Below are positions 36,268 through 45,782 of a stretch of DNA of 64,000 nt, in pieces. The notes beneath the pieces are model-generated. The model saw only the letters and a program-made list of their open reading frames with translations. It had not been told where the DNA came from and did not search any database. Made by a program: the position numbers and the translations under genes. Location: positions 372,001 to 436,000 of the forward strand of contig SCRD01000012.1 of assembly GCA_004298155.1 (NCBI GenBank). The letters are read 5' to 3'. The DNA is from Acidobacteriota bacterium (GTDB taxonomy: Bacteria > Acidobacteriota > Terriglobia > UBA7540). The first letter of the stretch is position 1, and each line of letters opens with the position of its first letter.

Positions 36268-37704
36268 TCACGCCTCAAAAGTGTATCCTTCTTCCCCGTG
36301 CAGGGCCAGGTCGAGGCCCTGGATCTCGTGCTCGTCGGGCACACGCAGCCCGATCAGCGCATCAACGGTTTTCAGTATGATCAAGGTGCCGACAATGGCC
36401 AGGCCCCAGGCGATCAGCACGCCCACCAGTTGGTTCAAGACCTGTCCGGCATGCCCATCGACCCACCCCACAGGCAGCGCATTGCCCTGCCTGTCCTTGA
36501 AAATGGGATTGATGGCAGCCGTTGCGAACACGCCAGTCAGGAGCGCTCCTAACGTGCCTCCCGCACCGTGGACTCCAAAAGCGTCAAGCGAATCGTCATA
36601 GCCAAAGCGGCTTTTAACTTTCGAAACCATTAAGTAGCAGATGACCCCGGCAATGAACCCAATCAACAGCGCGGACATTGGAGTGACAAATCCCGATGCT
36701 GGCGTGATGGCCACCAGGCCCGCTACTGCTCCCGAAATCGCGCCTAGCACGCTAGGTTTGCCATTCCTGATCCATTCCGCCAACGTCCATCCGATGGCCG
36801 CCGCTGAAGCCCCAAAGTGTGTTGCAACAAAGGCGCTGGTGGCCAGGCCATTTGCGGCAAGCGCGCTTCCCGCGTTGAATCCAAACCAGCCCACCCATAG
36901 CAGACACGCCCCAATAAAGCTGAGGACAACGCTATGAGGCGGCATCGGTTCGTGCGGATAGCCAACTCGCTTTCCGAGGTAGAGTGCGCAGACCAGCGCC
37001 GACACTCCGGAAGTAATGTGCACTACCGTTCCGCCCGCAAAGTCGAGCGTGGGGAATGCGCCTCCCAGGGCGGCGTTGAGAAACCCACCCTTACCCCATA
37101 CCATGTGGGCCATCGGATCATAGACGATCAGCGTCCACAACACCATGAACAGGACCATTGCGCTGAACTTCATGCGTTCGGCAAAAGCCCCGCAGATCAG
37201 GGCCGGAGTGATGATCGCGAACATCAGTTGGAAAACCATGTAGGTTTCAAACGGAATCGTGCCCGCATAAGTCGGATCGGCCGCGCTGCCCACGCCGTGA
37301 AGGAAAATGTTCCCAAGCCCGCCGATGAAGGACGTTCCTGTGCCGAAACAGAGGCTGAAGCCCACGATCGCCCAAAGCACCGTAACGAGGGCCATCAGCG
37401 AGAAGCTCTGCATCATGGTGGCAAGCACGTTCTTCTTGCGTACCAGGCCGCCGTAGAAGAGCGCCAGGCCGGGCCCGGTCATCAGCAGCACCAAAGCGGA
37501 ACAAAGCAGCATCCAGGAGTTGTCGCCTGCGCTCTGGGCGCTCGCGATCTCTCCCTCAATCTTCTGTGCTTGCGCTGCTGGCGCCTGCGAAGGGGCCGCA
37601 GCCTGCGCTATGGACGCAGACTGCGGCGCTGTCTGGGCGACACCCTTCCCCGCAGAGAGGCCAAGAGCAAACCCAAGTATCAATACGGATATCAGCCGTT
37701 TCAT
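36268..37704 (-). CDS. amt: Ammonium transporter
   Basis: Imports ammonium across the cytoplasmic membrane. The 478-residue product has a cleavable-looking N-terminal hydrophobic stretch, an Ala/Gln/Pro-rich linker (QAPAAQAQK), and about eleven membrane helices. The pore histidine motifs are FAGGTVVHITSGVSALVCAL and DAFGVHGAGGTLG, and the Amt signature region is LLWVGWFGFNAGS. The ATG at 37704 places the signal peptide at the start; the frame runs on to 37845. Upstream of PII, the standard amt-glnK arrangement. Confidence 0.95.
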   Translation of the reverse strand: MKRLISVLILGFALGLSAGKGVAQTAPQSASIAQAAAPSQAPAAQAQKIEGEIASAQSAGDNSWMLLCSALVLLMTGPGLALFYGGLVRKKNVLATMMQSFSLMALVTVLWAIVGFSLCFGTGTSFIGGLGNIFLHGVGSAADPTYAGTIPFETYMVFQLMFAIITPALICGAFAERMKFSAMVLFMVLWTLIVYDPMAHMVWGKGGFLNAALGGAFPTLDFAGGTVVHITSGVSALVCALYLGKRVGYPHEPMPPHSVVLSFIGACLLWVGWFGFNAGSALAANGLATSAFVATHFGASAAAIGWTLAEWIRNGKPSVLGAISGAVAGLVAITPASGFVTPMSALLIGFIAGVICYLMVSKVKSRFGYDDSLDAFGVHGAGGTLGALLTGVFATAAINPIFKDRQGNALPVGWVDGHAGQVLNQLVGVLIAWGLAIVGTLIILKTVDALIGLRVPDEHEIQGLDLALHGEEGYTFEA

Positions 37705-38095
37705 TTTCAATCCGCCGCTCCTGGGGCAATCACCCTGAGCATGGGCCGCCACAGTCCGGCTGAGCCAAACTCTCATGCAAAGTGCCTCGACGTTATTGTT
37801 CAGATTCCAGGAGAAAGGTACAACGCGAACTATGATGAGCGCCAATTATATCCCGGAGAAAACTTCAGTCAATAGTCTTGTGAAAATAATTTTCAGGGAG
37901 AAGAGCGCTGCCCGCAAAGGCAATATAATCACGGGAACAGGCGCAGTCCGCCCATGGAATTCCTTCCAAAACCGGAGAGGAGTGTGATAGCGTGGCTGGT
38001 TCGGCCCTCGGGCGGGTTAACGCGACACCTGAAACAGCCGATGGCGACATCGAGACCACGGCGACAAACACGCCCGGCCAAAGGAGGAAAAGAAA

Positions 38096-39388
38096 TTGAG
38101 TGAAGATTCCCTCAAAAAGATAGGAAGGAGAGAATTTATAGGCACGGCTGCGGCTGCGGCAGGTTTTATGATGATGGCGCCGCAACTGGTGCGTGGAACG
38201 GCGGCAAATTCGTCGATCCGTGTCGGATTGCTGGGCTGTGGAGGCCGCGGCACAGCAGACGCCACCTACACCGTGGAAACAGGTAAAGCGCGGCTTGTGG
38301 CCTTAGGCGACCTGTTTCAGGACAAGCTGGACGAAGCCAAAGCGCATTTTGACAAGCTTCAGCAGGCAAAAGGGATTCCGGCAATCGAGCGCAGACTGAT
38401 GTTCCGGGGCGCCAGCGCTTACAAAGAAATTGCGAACTCGAAGGATGTCGATGCAATCATCATCACAACGCCGGCATACTTCCACCCGCAGCACCTTGCC
38501 GAGGTTGTGACAGCCGGCAAGCATGTTTACTGTGAAAAGCCGGTGGCCATTGACCCTACGGGCTGCGTTTCGGTGCTTGATTCCGCCCGCCGCGCGCAGG
38601 GACGACTGAGCCTGGAGATCGGGTTCCAGTTGCGCAACGCTCCTCCGTATGTGGAGCAGGTGAAGCGGATTCACGCGGGCGCGCTGGGAGATATCATTTC
38701 CGGAGAGGGCCACTACTACGCCACCTGGCCAAAGCTACCCGATTGGCCAAACGCCTCTGCGGATGAACGGACCATCCGCAACTGGTATTACTCCCGCATT
38801 CTATCCGGCGACATCATCGTGGAGCAGAACATCCATATCGTTGACGTGTGCAACTGGGTGCTCCAGTCGCACCCCATAATGGCTTCGGCCTCAAGTTCCC
38901 ATAACGGCCGGCCCGAGAAAAGTGATATTGCGGGACACTACAGCGTGGTCTTCAAATATCCCAACGGCGTCAGCCTGACGTTTGGGTCCACCCAGTTCGG
39001 TAACAATCCGTGGGAAGTAGGCTGGAGATTCTTCGGCACGAAGGGCGCTTCGGAGGCCCACTATTCGGGTCCGGTTGCCATCTATGGTGAGAATGCCTGG
39101 AAATGGGGCGGCGACCAGCCGGCCGCGCAAGGTGGCGCGCAGGAATTTTCAACATCCGGCGTCTTCCATGACAATCTGGCGCAAGCAGACCCGGAAAAGA
39201 AGATGTCCTTTGTGGACAGCATCCTGAGTGGCAGCTTCCATAACCAGGCCGGGCAGGGTGTTGAATCGGCCTTGAGCTGCATGATGGCCCGGCACTCTGC
39301 CTATACGGGTCAGGAAGTCAGTTACGAAACGATGGCCACTTCAGGTGAACACTGGGACGCCGACATTAACATGAGCCAATTCGCCTGA
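38096..39388 (+). CDS. TAT-exported Gfo/Idh/MocA oxidoreductase
   Basis: A 430-residue NAD(P)-dependent sugar dehydrogenase-like protein. The N-terminus KKIGRREFIGTAAAAAGFMM is a twin-arginine signal, followed by the Rossmann nucleotide motif VGLLGCGGRGTAD and the catalytic-region motif KHVYCEKPVAID. Members exported by TAT bind their cofactor in the cytoplasm and act in the periplasm on glycans. The start is TTG at 38096 with AGGAGG upstream. It opens a cluster of sugar enzymes that runs to 45,782. Confidence 0.88.
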   Translation: MSEDSLKKIGRREFIGTAAAAAGFMMMAPQLVRGTAANSSIRVGLLGCGGRGTADATYTVETGKARLVALGDLFQDKLDEAKAHFDKLQQAKGIPAIERRLMFRGASAYKEIANSKDVDAIIITTPAYFHPQHLAEVVTAGKHVYCEKPVAIDPTGCVSVLDSARRAQGRLSLEIGFQLRNAPPYVEQVKRIHAGALGDIISGEGHYYATWPKLPDWPNASADERTIRNWYYSRILSGDIIVEQNIHIVDVCNWVLQSHPIMASASSSHNGRPEKSDIAGHYSVVFKYPNGVSLTFGSTQFGNNPWEVGWRFFGTKGASEAHYSGPVAIYGENAWKWGGDQPAAQGGAQEFSTSGVFHDNLAQADPEKKMSFVDSILSGSFHNQAGQGVESALSCMMARHSAYTGQEVSYETMATSGEHWDADINMSQFA

Positions 39389-39522
39389 AGCATGACCGGC
39401 AGGCGTCGGCGAGCACCGGCGGATTAAAATAGCTGAATAAGCCTGATGGGCGTCATGAGGCGTGTCCCCGTCTGGCTTCGGGCCGTGCTCACTGCAAAGC
39501 TGTCCGCAGGAGATGATAAAAG

Positions 39523-40137
39523 TTGGTAAACACGACGATGAACCTGTCAGCTTATCTGACTGAACTCAAGACAGTCATAGACAGCCTCCCGCTCCAGCAG
39601 ATCTCAAGAGCGGCAGACATTTTGTTCGAATGTTACAAAGCTGACCATACCGTTTTCACATTTGGCAATGGCGGGAGTGGAGCGTTGGCGTCCCACTTGG
39701 TCGCCGACCTTGGCAAAGGCACTCACTTCCCCGGACCCAAAGAACTGGCCAACGTCAGACGCCTCAAAGCGATGGCAGTGACCGACAATATGCCGATGAT
39801 GACTGCATGGGCCAACGATACCCACTACGAGGACGTTTTCATGCGCCAGCTTGAAAATTTCCTTCAGCCTGGTGACGTTGCCTTCGCCATCAGTGGAAGC
39901 GGCAATTCTCCTAATGTCCTCAAAGCCCTCGGATTTGCCCGCGGCGCCGGCGCAACCACCATCGGACTGGGCGGGTTCGGCGGGGGTAAAATGAAGGACC
40001 TGCTGGATTGCCCCGTCATCGTTCCGTCCAGCAATATGCAACAGGTTGAGGATGCCCACCTCGTCATCAGCCACATGATTTTTCTGGATCTCAAGGCTCG
40101 TATGATGGCCCGGGCACCAACCCATCAGAGCGCCTGA
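39523..40137 (+). CDS. SIS-domain protein, phosphoheptose isomerase-like
   Basis: A 204-residue single-SIS-domain protein. It has the phosphosugar-binding loop FGNGGSGALASHLVADLGKG and the second motif FAISGSGNSPNVLKAL, the pattern of GmhA (sedoheptulose 7-phosphate isomerase) and DiaA. GmhA would feed ADP-heptose for lipopolysaccharide, matching the kdsA gene at the start of the window. The start is a TTG at 39523 with AGGAG ten bases upstream; the ATG at 39538 is an alternative. Exact substrate unproven. Confidence 0.8.
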   Translation: MVNTTMNLSAYLTELKTVIDSLPLQQISRAADILFECYKADHTVFTFGNGGSGALASHLVADLGKGTHFPGPKELANVRRLKAMAVTDNMPMMTAWANDTHYEDVFMRQLENFLQPGDVAFAISGSGNSPNVLKALGFARGAGATTIGLGGFGGGKMKDLLDCPVIVPSSNMQQVEDAHLVISHMIFLDLKARMMARAPTHQSA

Positions 40138-40252
40138 ATTGGCCTCTGCCTCAGGCAACGCTGGAACACCGCTGACGGCACAGTCCACGAATTTCCGCTG
40201 GCTCCTGCGGTTCCGAAGTGCCGTCTGCAATACTGGGATGTGTAACCGCAGG

Positions 40253-40549
40253 TTAGTTGATGCTATTTGTCTGGGTGGTGGGTTTCACGATGAACTGGTT
40301 GCGTGGATGCTTCCTGGCGAGGCGCTCAAGACCCCAGAGGGAAGATTCCGCTCCACCCTCTTTCAATTCCTGGAAGGATCGCGTGTTGCCGTCGTTACAG
40401 CGCGGACAAATCATGGTGGGCCGCCCCAGGACGTTCACCTTTGGGCTCTCGGAGTAAAAGATTGATTTGAGCGCGTCATGATCGTTATGCATCATGCAGT
40501 TGTGGCAAATAAACCAGCGGTTCCTGTCAATCTTCCTGAAGATACTCAT
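40253..40549 (-). CDS. Small hypothetical protein with two CxxC pairs (zinc-ribbon-like)
   Basis: A 98-residue basic protein with two cysteine pairs, CHNCMM and CPRCND, about 30 residues apart, which looks like a zinc ribbon. Between them lies HNDHDALKSIFYSES. A stretch AGGGA is present 7-11 bases before the ATG. No family name is recognised; the paired cysteines and the ribosome site argue that it is real. It stands alone among sugar enzymes, on the opposite strand to its left and right neighbours. Confidence 0.55.
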   Translation of the reverse strand: MSIFRKIDRNRWFICHNCMMHNDHDALKSIFYSESPKVNVLGRPTMICPRCNDGNTRSFQELKEGGAESSLWGLERLARKHPRNQFIVKPTTQTNSIN

Positions 40550-40888
40550 TGTAGTTCCCTTTCGCTCTTTCCCTGTGCTCTGGATCGTCCTTGAAAGTGA
40601 ATGATCACCGTTTTACATGCGGCTTTCAACCTGTAATTTTCGCCGGTAGGCACTTTAAATTAGCCTGTTCCCGGTTAACTTCGGAAGTTCGTGCTTGGGC
40701 ATCGTTTTCAGCAAACATTAAATGCAAAGCTCTCTGTGCGCTCGTGCCCACTGGAATTATTGTTCCGCTCATCGAGCCTCATGCAATTATATTTCGAATT
40801 GGCGCCAACCTGCCACAGAAACGCGCAGAGTAGTTTTTCGGGTCACAGATGGGAGGCCATCCACCACTTAAGCGCCCTTCCCTTGAAA
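40550..40888. other. Gene-free stretch, little visible
   Basis: AT-richer intergenic DNA between the small zinc-ribbon gene and the 41000 oxidoreductase. Short ORFs (for example at 40591) have no start signal or recognisable content. Confidence 0.5.
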
Positions 40889-40952
40889 ATGCACTCCGAT
40901 ATTCCGCTGCGGATGGTAGAATGCACTTCGATATCCATGTGTGGATAGCCGC
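40889..40952. repeat. Imperfect 32-base tandem direct repeat
   Basis: ATGCACTCCGATAT (40889) and ATGCACTTCGATAT (40921) begin two adjacent units with period 32; 22 of 32 positions agree. It lies about 50 bases upstream of the Gfo/Idh gene and could be an operator pair. Confidence 0.45.
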
Positions 40953-40999
40953 CTCCGAAGAGTGTCGGTATCATCAATCCAGTAAAAGCGGAGCATAAA

Positions 41000-42187
41000 A
41001 TGACAAATCCTATTCGAATTGGTATTGCCGGAGCGGGTTTCGCCGCGCGGTTTCACATGAAGGGCATTCGGAGAGTATACGGTGTTCCGCTTACGGTCAC
41101 CGGCGTCATCTCCAACACGCCAGCCTCGCGCCAGAAGTTCGCGCAAGAGTTCGGCATAAGAGCCTTCGACACTCTCGAAGAGCTTTGCGACGCCTCCGAC
41201 GTCATCGACGTCTGCACGCCCGGGTCTAGCCATGAAACCGTGGCAGTTGAAGCCCTCAAGCGCGGCAAGCATGTCATCATCGAGAAGCCGTTTACTGGTT
41301 ACTACGGACCTCCAGGCGACGACGGCGCCGAATTTCGGGGGAATAGTTTTTCCAAAGAAATCATGTTGCGCGAAGCTATGTCCAGTTGCCGCCGAATTCT
41401 GGATGCTGCCAGCAGGAGCGGAAAGTTGATTGGCTATGCTGAGGACTGGGTTTATGCGCCTTCCGTCCAGAAAGAGCGCGAAATCCTGGAGAAAAGCGGA
41501 GGCCAGATTCTCTGGCTGATTGGCGACGAATCCCACAGCGGCTCTCATTCCCCTTACTATGGCATATGGAAATTTTCCGGCGGTGGCTCGATTGTAGGCA
41601 AAGCCTGCCATCCCCTCTCGACGGCACTCTACCTGAAGGCTGTTGAGGGAAAGGCCCGTGACGGCAAAATCATTCGTCCAGCTACGGTATCAGCGCGCAC
41701 GCATGAGATCACCCGCCTGAAGACATTTCGCGACGCGGGCGTCATTCGCACCGGGTATGACGATATTGAAGACTACGGCCAGATCCACATCACGTTTGAA
41801 GATGGAACGGTGGCCGACATTTTTGCCTCCGAACTCGTCATGGGCGGGGTCCACAATTGGCTCGAAGTCTTTGCCAACAACCACCGTACCCGCTGCAACC
41901 TGAATCCAATCGATGCACTTACAACCTTCAATCCCAAAGAGGATTTCTTCAAAGACATTTACGTTACTGAAAAGATTTCCACCAAGCAGGGCTGGAACCA
42001 TCCGGCGCCGGACGAGGATTGGCAGCATGGCTACCCGCAGGAGTTCCAGGACTTTCTTGAGGCCTTCCGCGACAACCGCGAGCCATTGGCTAACGGCATT
42101 CTGGCGTCGGACAGCATCGCTGTGCTCTACAGCGCATACCTCTCGGCCGAGCGCCGGGGCGCGGAGGTGGAAATCCCACGGGGCTAG
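41000..42187 (+). CDS. Gfo/Idh/MocA oxidoreductase
   Basis: A 395-residue cytoplasmic NAD(P)-dependent dehydrogenase. The N-terminal Rossmann motif is IRIGIAGAGFAARFHMKGIR and the catalytic-lysine motif is KHVIIEKPF. Its C-terminal substrate domain is typical of the family (FEDGTVADIFASELVMGGVH). GGAG sits seven bases before the ATG. Substrate unknown; converges on the SIS gene of the minus-strand amino-sugar run. Confidence 0.85.
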   Translation: MTNPIRIGIAGAGFAARFHMKGIRRVYGVPLTVTGVISNTPASRQKFAQEFGIRAFDTLEELCDASDVIDVCTPGSSHETVAVEALKRGKHVIIEKPFTGYYGPPGDDGAEFRGNSFSKEIMLREAMSSCRRILDAASRSGKLIGYAEDWVYAPSVQKEREILEKSGGQILWLIGDESHSGSHSPYYGIWKFSGGGSIVGKACHPLSTALYLKAVEGKARDGKIIRPATVSARTHEITRLKTFRDAGVIRTGYDDIEDYGQIHITFEDGTVADIFASELVMGGVHNWLEVFANNHRTRCNLNPIDALTTFNPKEDFFKDIYVTEKISTKQGWNHPAPDEDWQHGYPQEFQDFLEAFRDNREPLANGILASDSIAVLYSAYLSAERRGAEVEIPRG

Positions 42188-42252
42188 CAATAGATCGCGA
42201 CCGGCGTGCTGGCCCGGGAACGCAGAATTCTTCAAAACTCTACCGCAGATAG

Positions 42253-43287
42253 TTATAGCGTCCGGGTAACAATCTTGAGGGAGCGAGGCTTGTCTGGATC
42301 AATGCCTTTCAATTCCGCCAGCAGGCAGGCAAATAGCTGGCCAGGGACAATGTAAGGAATTGGAGTATAAACTTCAGGGATTGCGGCTGGAACACGAATA
42401 GAGGTCATGTGGCCCGGCAGTCTCACGCCCTCCCCGGAAATGACGAGAGTTTCCGCGCGCAGTTTTCGGACACGGTCTGCCAGCTTCCTCATGTCCGCAT
42501 ATGTCTTTCCAGGCGGCATGAAGAGGATCATCGGAAAGTCGCTCTCGACCATGGCGATTGGGCCATGCAGGAAGTCGGCAGCGGAGAATCGTTCTGCAAC
42601 GATGTAACAGGTTTCCATCAACTTCAGCGAAAGCTCAAAGGCGTTTGCATAATTCAGTCCCCGTGCCACCACGACGCACTGCCGCATAAAGCGGTAGCGC
42701 TCTACGATCTGCCGGATTTCCGGAATTATCTTGAGCGAACTTTCCGCCCACCTCGGAATTTCGCCCACGTGCTCGAGTTTTATATGCGATCCCAGCGCCG
42801 TGGCCAGCATATAAAGCATCAGAAGTTGGCCTGTATAGGTTTTGGTGGCTGCGACAGACCGCTGAGTTCCGGCGCGTACAAAGAAGGCGTCGTCTACAAT
42901 TCCCGCCATCGTCGATTTTGCTTCATTTGTGATGCCAATCGTAAAGGCGCCTTGCCGACGCGCAGCCGCTATGACGGTATTGATATCGGTCCCCTCACCC
43001 GATTGCGAAATACCAATCACCAGTGCCTTCCGCAGATCAAGCTTGGCGTGGTAGAGCGTATGGATTGAAGGAGCGCACAGAGAAACAGGTTTGCCCGTGG
43101 TCAGTTCCAGCAGGTAACGTCCGAACAGCGCAGCATTGTCGGAAGTCCCGCGCGCGACCAGAAGGATTAAGCGGAAGTCCTGCCGTTCGGCAAACCTCTT
43201 GAGCTCAATGGCGTGCTTGTGTTCGGCTTTATAGCAGCGCAGCAGCGCGTGCGGCTGGTCCAGAATTTCCTTCATCATGAATGACAC
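42253..43287 (-). CDS. Double-SIS isomerase, GlmS C-terminal/AgaS-like
   Basis: A 344-residue protein with two SIS domains and no glutaminase domain. Motifs: ILLVARGTSDNAALFGRYLLE, ISQSGEGTDINTVIAAARRQ, TKTYTGQLLMLYML, and VVARGLNYANAFELSLKLMETCYI with FLHGPIAMVE, as in the isomerase half of glucosamine 6-phosphate synthase. Such stand-alone proteins often act as amino-sugar 6-phosphate deaminase/isomerases. GTG start at 43287 has AGGTGA upstream; the two ATGs at 43278 and 43275 are alternatives. Last of a minus-strand run that starts with the DegT aminotransferase. Confidence 0.85.
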   Translation of the reverse strand: MSFMMKEILDQPHALLRCYKAEHKHAIELKRFAERQDFRLILLVARGTSDNAALFGRYLLELTTGKPVSLCAPSIHTLYHAKLDLRKALVIGISQSGEGTDINTVIAAARRQGAFTIGITNEAKSTMAGIVDDAFFVRAGTQRSVAATKTYTGQLLMLYMLATALGSHIKLEHVGEIPRWAESSLKIIPEIRQIVERYRFMRQCVVVARGLNYANAFELSLKLMETCYIVAERFSAADFLHGPIAMVESDFPMILFMPPGKTYADMRKLADRVRKLRAETLVISGEGVRLPGHMTSIRVPAAIPEVYTPIPYIVPGQLFACLLAELKGIDPDKPRSLKIVTRTL

Positions 43288-43474
43288 AGATCACCTGTGC
43301 GATTAGAGATCTCTGGCTGCTAGAGAGCTGCAGCGTTAACGGACGATGGCATTACGCAACGCAACGGGCTCACCAAAGCCATTCCGTTTTCGTTCTAATC
43401 CTCGGGCGGGTTGGCACGCTTGGGAACGGTGGCAAATCCTCCCACGGGTCGGGACATGCCTGAAGCGCAGCCAT

Positions 43475-44509
43475 TTACCCAGGGAGGACATTTTTCAGAG
43501 CTTCCAGTTCCGGCTCGCCCGGTCCAAGGGGCAACTTGACCTTGCCGCGATGGGTAGCAGACCGGCAGATGGCCATCATGATCTCAAACCCCTTATAGGC
43601 GCTCTCGCCGTTGCAGGGATGGACTTTCTTCGGATCATCCAGCCAGTCGGCAATTTCCTGAATGTAGGGCGGCATATCGTGTGCGTAGTCCATGCAGCCA
43701 GGACCGGAGATTACTCCACCGGAATTCCTAGTAATAGCACGCCAGCCCCCACCCGTCAGTACTTCTGCAAAGCCTTCCGTGCCCTGGGCTCCAATCCGGC
43801 ATTTCCGCCACCAGTAATCGACCTCCGGAACATCCGGCGCGCCATCGCCGCTCTCAACAATGCCACGAACGCCGTTTGAAAACTGGATGAGACCCGCCAC
43901 GTAATCTGGCGAGGGATGGTTGTCGGAAAACTTTTCCTTTCCGGCTGCCTGGCCCACAACCCACTCCGCTTCTGCATCGTCATTGAACCAGCGTATGTAC
44001 TCTATCAGGTGAGTCAGCATATGCATCATCCAGCCTGTCGCAGTGCCGTAAACTGTATGGACGCGACCGATCGAGCCGCTTGCAATGATCTCCTTTACCT
44101 TCTTATAGTGCTCGCCATAACGATGCTGGTGGCTTACCACGGTCTTCACATTTGCCTCACGCACTAATTTCATCACCTCAATGGCTTCGCTGGTGCTCAG
44201 GGCAATAGGCTTTTCAAAAGCGATCAGGCCCGCGCCCGATTCCACTCCCAGGCGGATCATGTCGAGCCGCAATTGTGGTAAAGTGCAAAAGCAAAATACA
44301 TCGGGCTTGAGTCCCTGCATCAGGACCGTGGCATCAGTGGCAGTTTTGGGCCCGCCGAACTTCTTCGCTGCAGCATCCAAACGTTCCCTGTCAATATCGC
44401 AAAGCCCCACGATCTCGAAGCGGCTGTTATTTGCGAATGCTTCGGCGTGGTGCATTCCTCGCTTGCCCAATCCAACAACAGCAACGCTATATTTCTTGTT
44501 TCCGCTCAT
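43475..44509 (-). CDS. Gfo/Idh/MocA oxidoreductase next to an aminotransferase
   Basis: A 344-residue dehydrogenase. VAVVGLGKRGMHHAEAFANN is the dinucleotide motif, IAFEKPIALSTSEAIEVMKL has the catalytic lysine region, and the middle part HQHRYGEHYKKVKEII matches the family. GGAGG and AGAGG lie before the ATG. It is 127 bases from the DegT gene upstream and 187 bases from the SIS gene downstream. This pairing of an oxidoreductase and a DegT aminotransferase is used to turn a sugar hydroxyl into an amine through a keto intermediate (as in NtdC-NtdA or GnnA-GnnB), so that role is inferred. Confidence 0.85.
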   Translation of the reverse strand: MSGNKKYSVAVVGLGKRGMHHAEAFANNSRFEIVGLCDIDRERLDAAAKKFGGPKTATDATVLMQGLKPDVFCFCTLPQLRLDMIRLGVESGAGLIAFEKPIALSTSEAIEVMKLVREANVKTVVSHQHRYGEHYKKVKEIIASGSIGRVHTVYGTATGWMMHMLTHLIEYIRWFNDDAEAEWVVGQAAGKEKFSDNHPSPDYVAGLIQFSNGVRGIVESGDGAPDVPEVDYWWRKCRIGAQGTEGFAEVLTGGGWRAITRNSGGVISGPGCMDYAHDMPPYIQEIADWLDDPKKVHPCNGESAYKGFEIMMAICRSATHRGKVKLPLGPGEPELEALKNVLPG

Positions 44510-44636
44510 CCTCTACGAATCCTCCCTCAAGCTGTGCTGGCAGACCTCCGCGGCCCAGCCGGAAGGAGCAGATCGCCCTGCCCTCTTCCGGCCGGTTGAA
44601 GCCATATTCGCTCAGGAAAATTCCCTTACGGACTGA

Positions 44637-45782
44637 TTAAGCTCCTGCCGTACCGGCCGCGACCTTGCGCGATTTCTCCCATTCCTTGATTCCCTCGATA
44701 ACCAGCTTGACCTCGTCAGAGGTCAGTTCAGGGAACATGGGCAGTGAGAGCACGTGGGCTGCCGAGCGCTCAGAATGTTCCAGGGAGCCGGAGATCCGGG
44801 CCGCTTGTCCAAACGGGAATCCTTCCTGCTGGTGGATGGCAATCGGATAGTGGGTCAGCGCGCGGATGCCCTTCGTCAACAGGAATTCCTGGAGCTGATC
44901 GCGGTGCTCCGTCTCAACGATGTAAAGGTGGAAGATGTGCCGGAAGCCCTTCCGCACCGTAGGGAGCGTCAGCGAAGTCCCGGCCAGGCCGGCGTCGTAC
45001 TCCTTAGCGCGCTCACGACGGAGGTCGTTCCATTTGTCAAGCTGCTTCAATTTCACGCTCAGCACAGCGGCGTGGATGTCGTCCAGCCGGCTGTTGTATC
45101 CAAGGCTGTGTTGAGAACGCTTCGCCGACCCATGGTTTCGCAGCTTACGGATTTCATCCGCCAACTTGGAATTGTTTGTCATCACCGCGCCGCCGTCGCC
45201 AAAGCAGCCCAGATTTTTCTGAATAATAAAACTGGTGCACACCGCATCACTTAATTCCCCGACAGCAAAATCGTCTCCGCGCGCACCCAGGGCCTGCGCA
45301 CAGTCTTCGACGACATACAGCTTGTGAGCTTTTGCTATCTTTGAGATCTGGCGCATCTCGGCTGGCTGGCCATAAAGGTGAACCGGAATAATCGCCTTTG
45401 TCCTCGGAGTGATCGCCGCCTCTATCAGGTTCGGATCGATGTTGCACGTCTTGGGTTCAATGTCCACAAAAACCGGCGTCGCGCCAATCAGCCATACGGC
45501 TTCCGCCGTCGCAAAGAAGGTGTTGGATGTCGTGATGACTTCATCACCTGCCCCCACGCCCAAAGCCTTCAATACCAAAATCAGAGCGTCCGTGCCGGAA
45601 TTAAGACCTACAGCCTCCTTGGTACCGCAATATCTGGCGAGTTCCGCTTCAAACTGCGGTACCTTGGGGCCCAGCACATAATTTCCGCTTTCAAGGACTT
45701 CCAGAATGGCCGCATCAATTTCTGCCTTCAGATTGTGGTATTGGCGAACGTGGCCGTAAAAATCAACTCGATACTTCGACAC
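44637..45782 (-). CDS. DegT/DnrJ/EryC1/StrS sugar aminotransferase
   Basis: A 381-residue PLP enzyme that aminates keto sugars (nucleotide-linked or free). Motifs: LESGNYVLGPKVPQFEAEL, GLNSGTDALILVLKALGVG, EVITTSNTFFATAEAV, VEDCAQALGA, and the internal-aldimine lysine in SFIIQKNLGCFGDGGAV. The C-terminal part has GYNSRLDDIHAAVL. The start is GTG at 45782 with GGGAGG six bases upstream. It is first in the probable amino-sugar run with the oxidoreductase and SIS isomerase. Confidence 0.92.
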   Translation of the reverse strand: MSKYRVDFYGHVRQYHNLKAEIDAAILEVLESGNYVLGPKVPQFEAELARYCGTKEAVGLNSGTDALILVLKALGVGAGDEVITTSNTFFATAEAVWLIGATPVFVDIEPKTCNIDPNLIEAAITPRTKAIIPVHLYGQPAEMRQISKIAKAHKLYVVEDCAQALGARGDDFAVGELSDAVCTSFIIQKNLGCFGDGGAVMTNNSKLADEIRKLRNHGSAKRSQHSLGYNSRLDDIHAAVLSVKLKQLDKWNDLRRERAKEYDAGLAGTSLTLPTVRKGFRHIFHLYIVETEHRDQLQEFLLTKGIRALTHYPIAIHQQEGFPFGQAARISGSLEHSERSAAHVLSLPMFPELTSDEVKLVIEGIKEWEKSRKVAAGTAGA

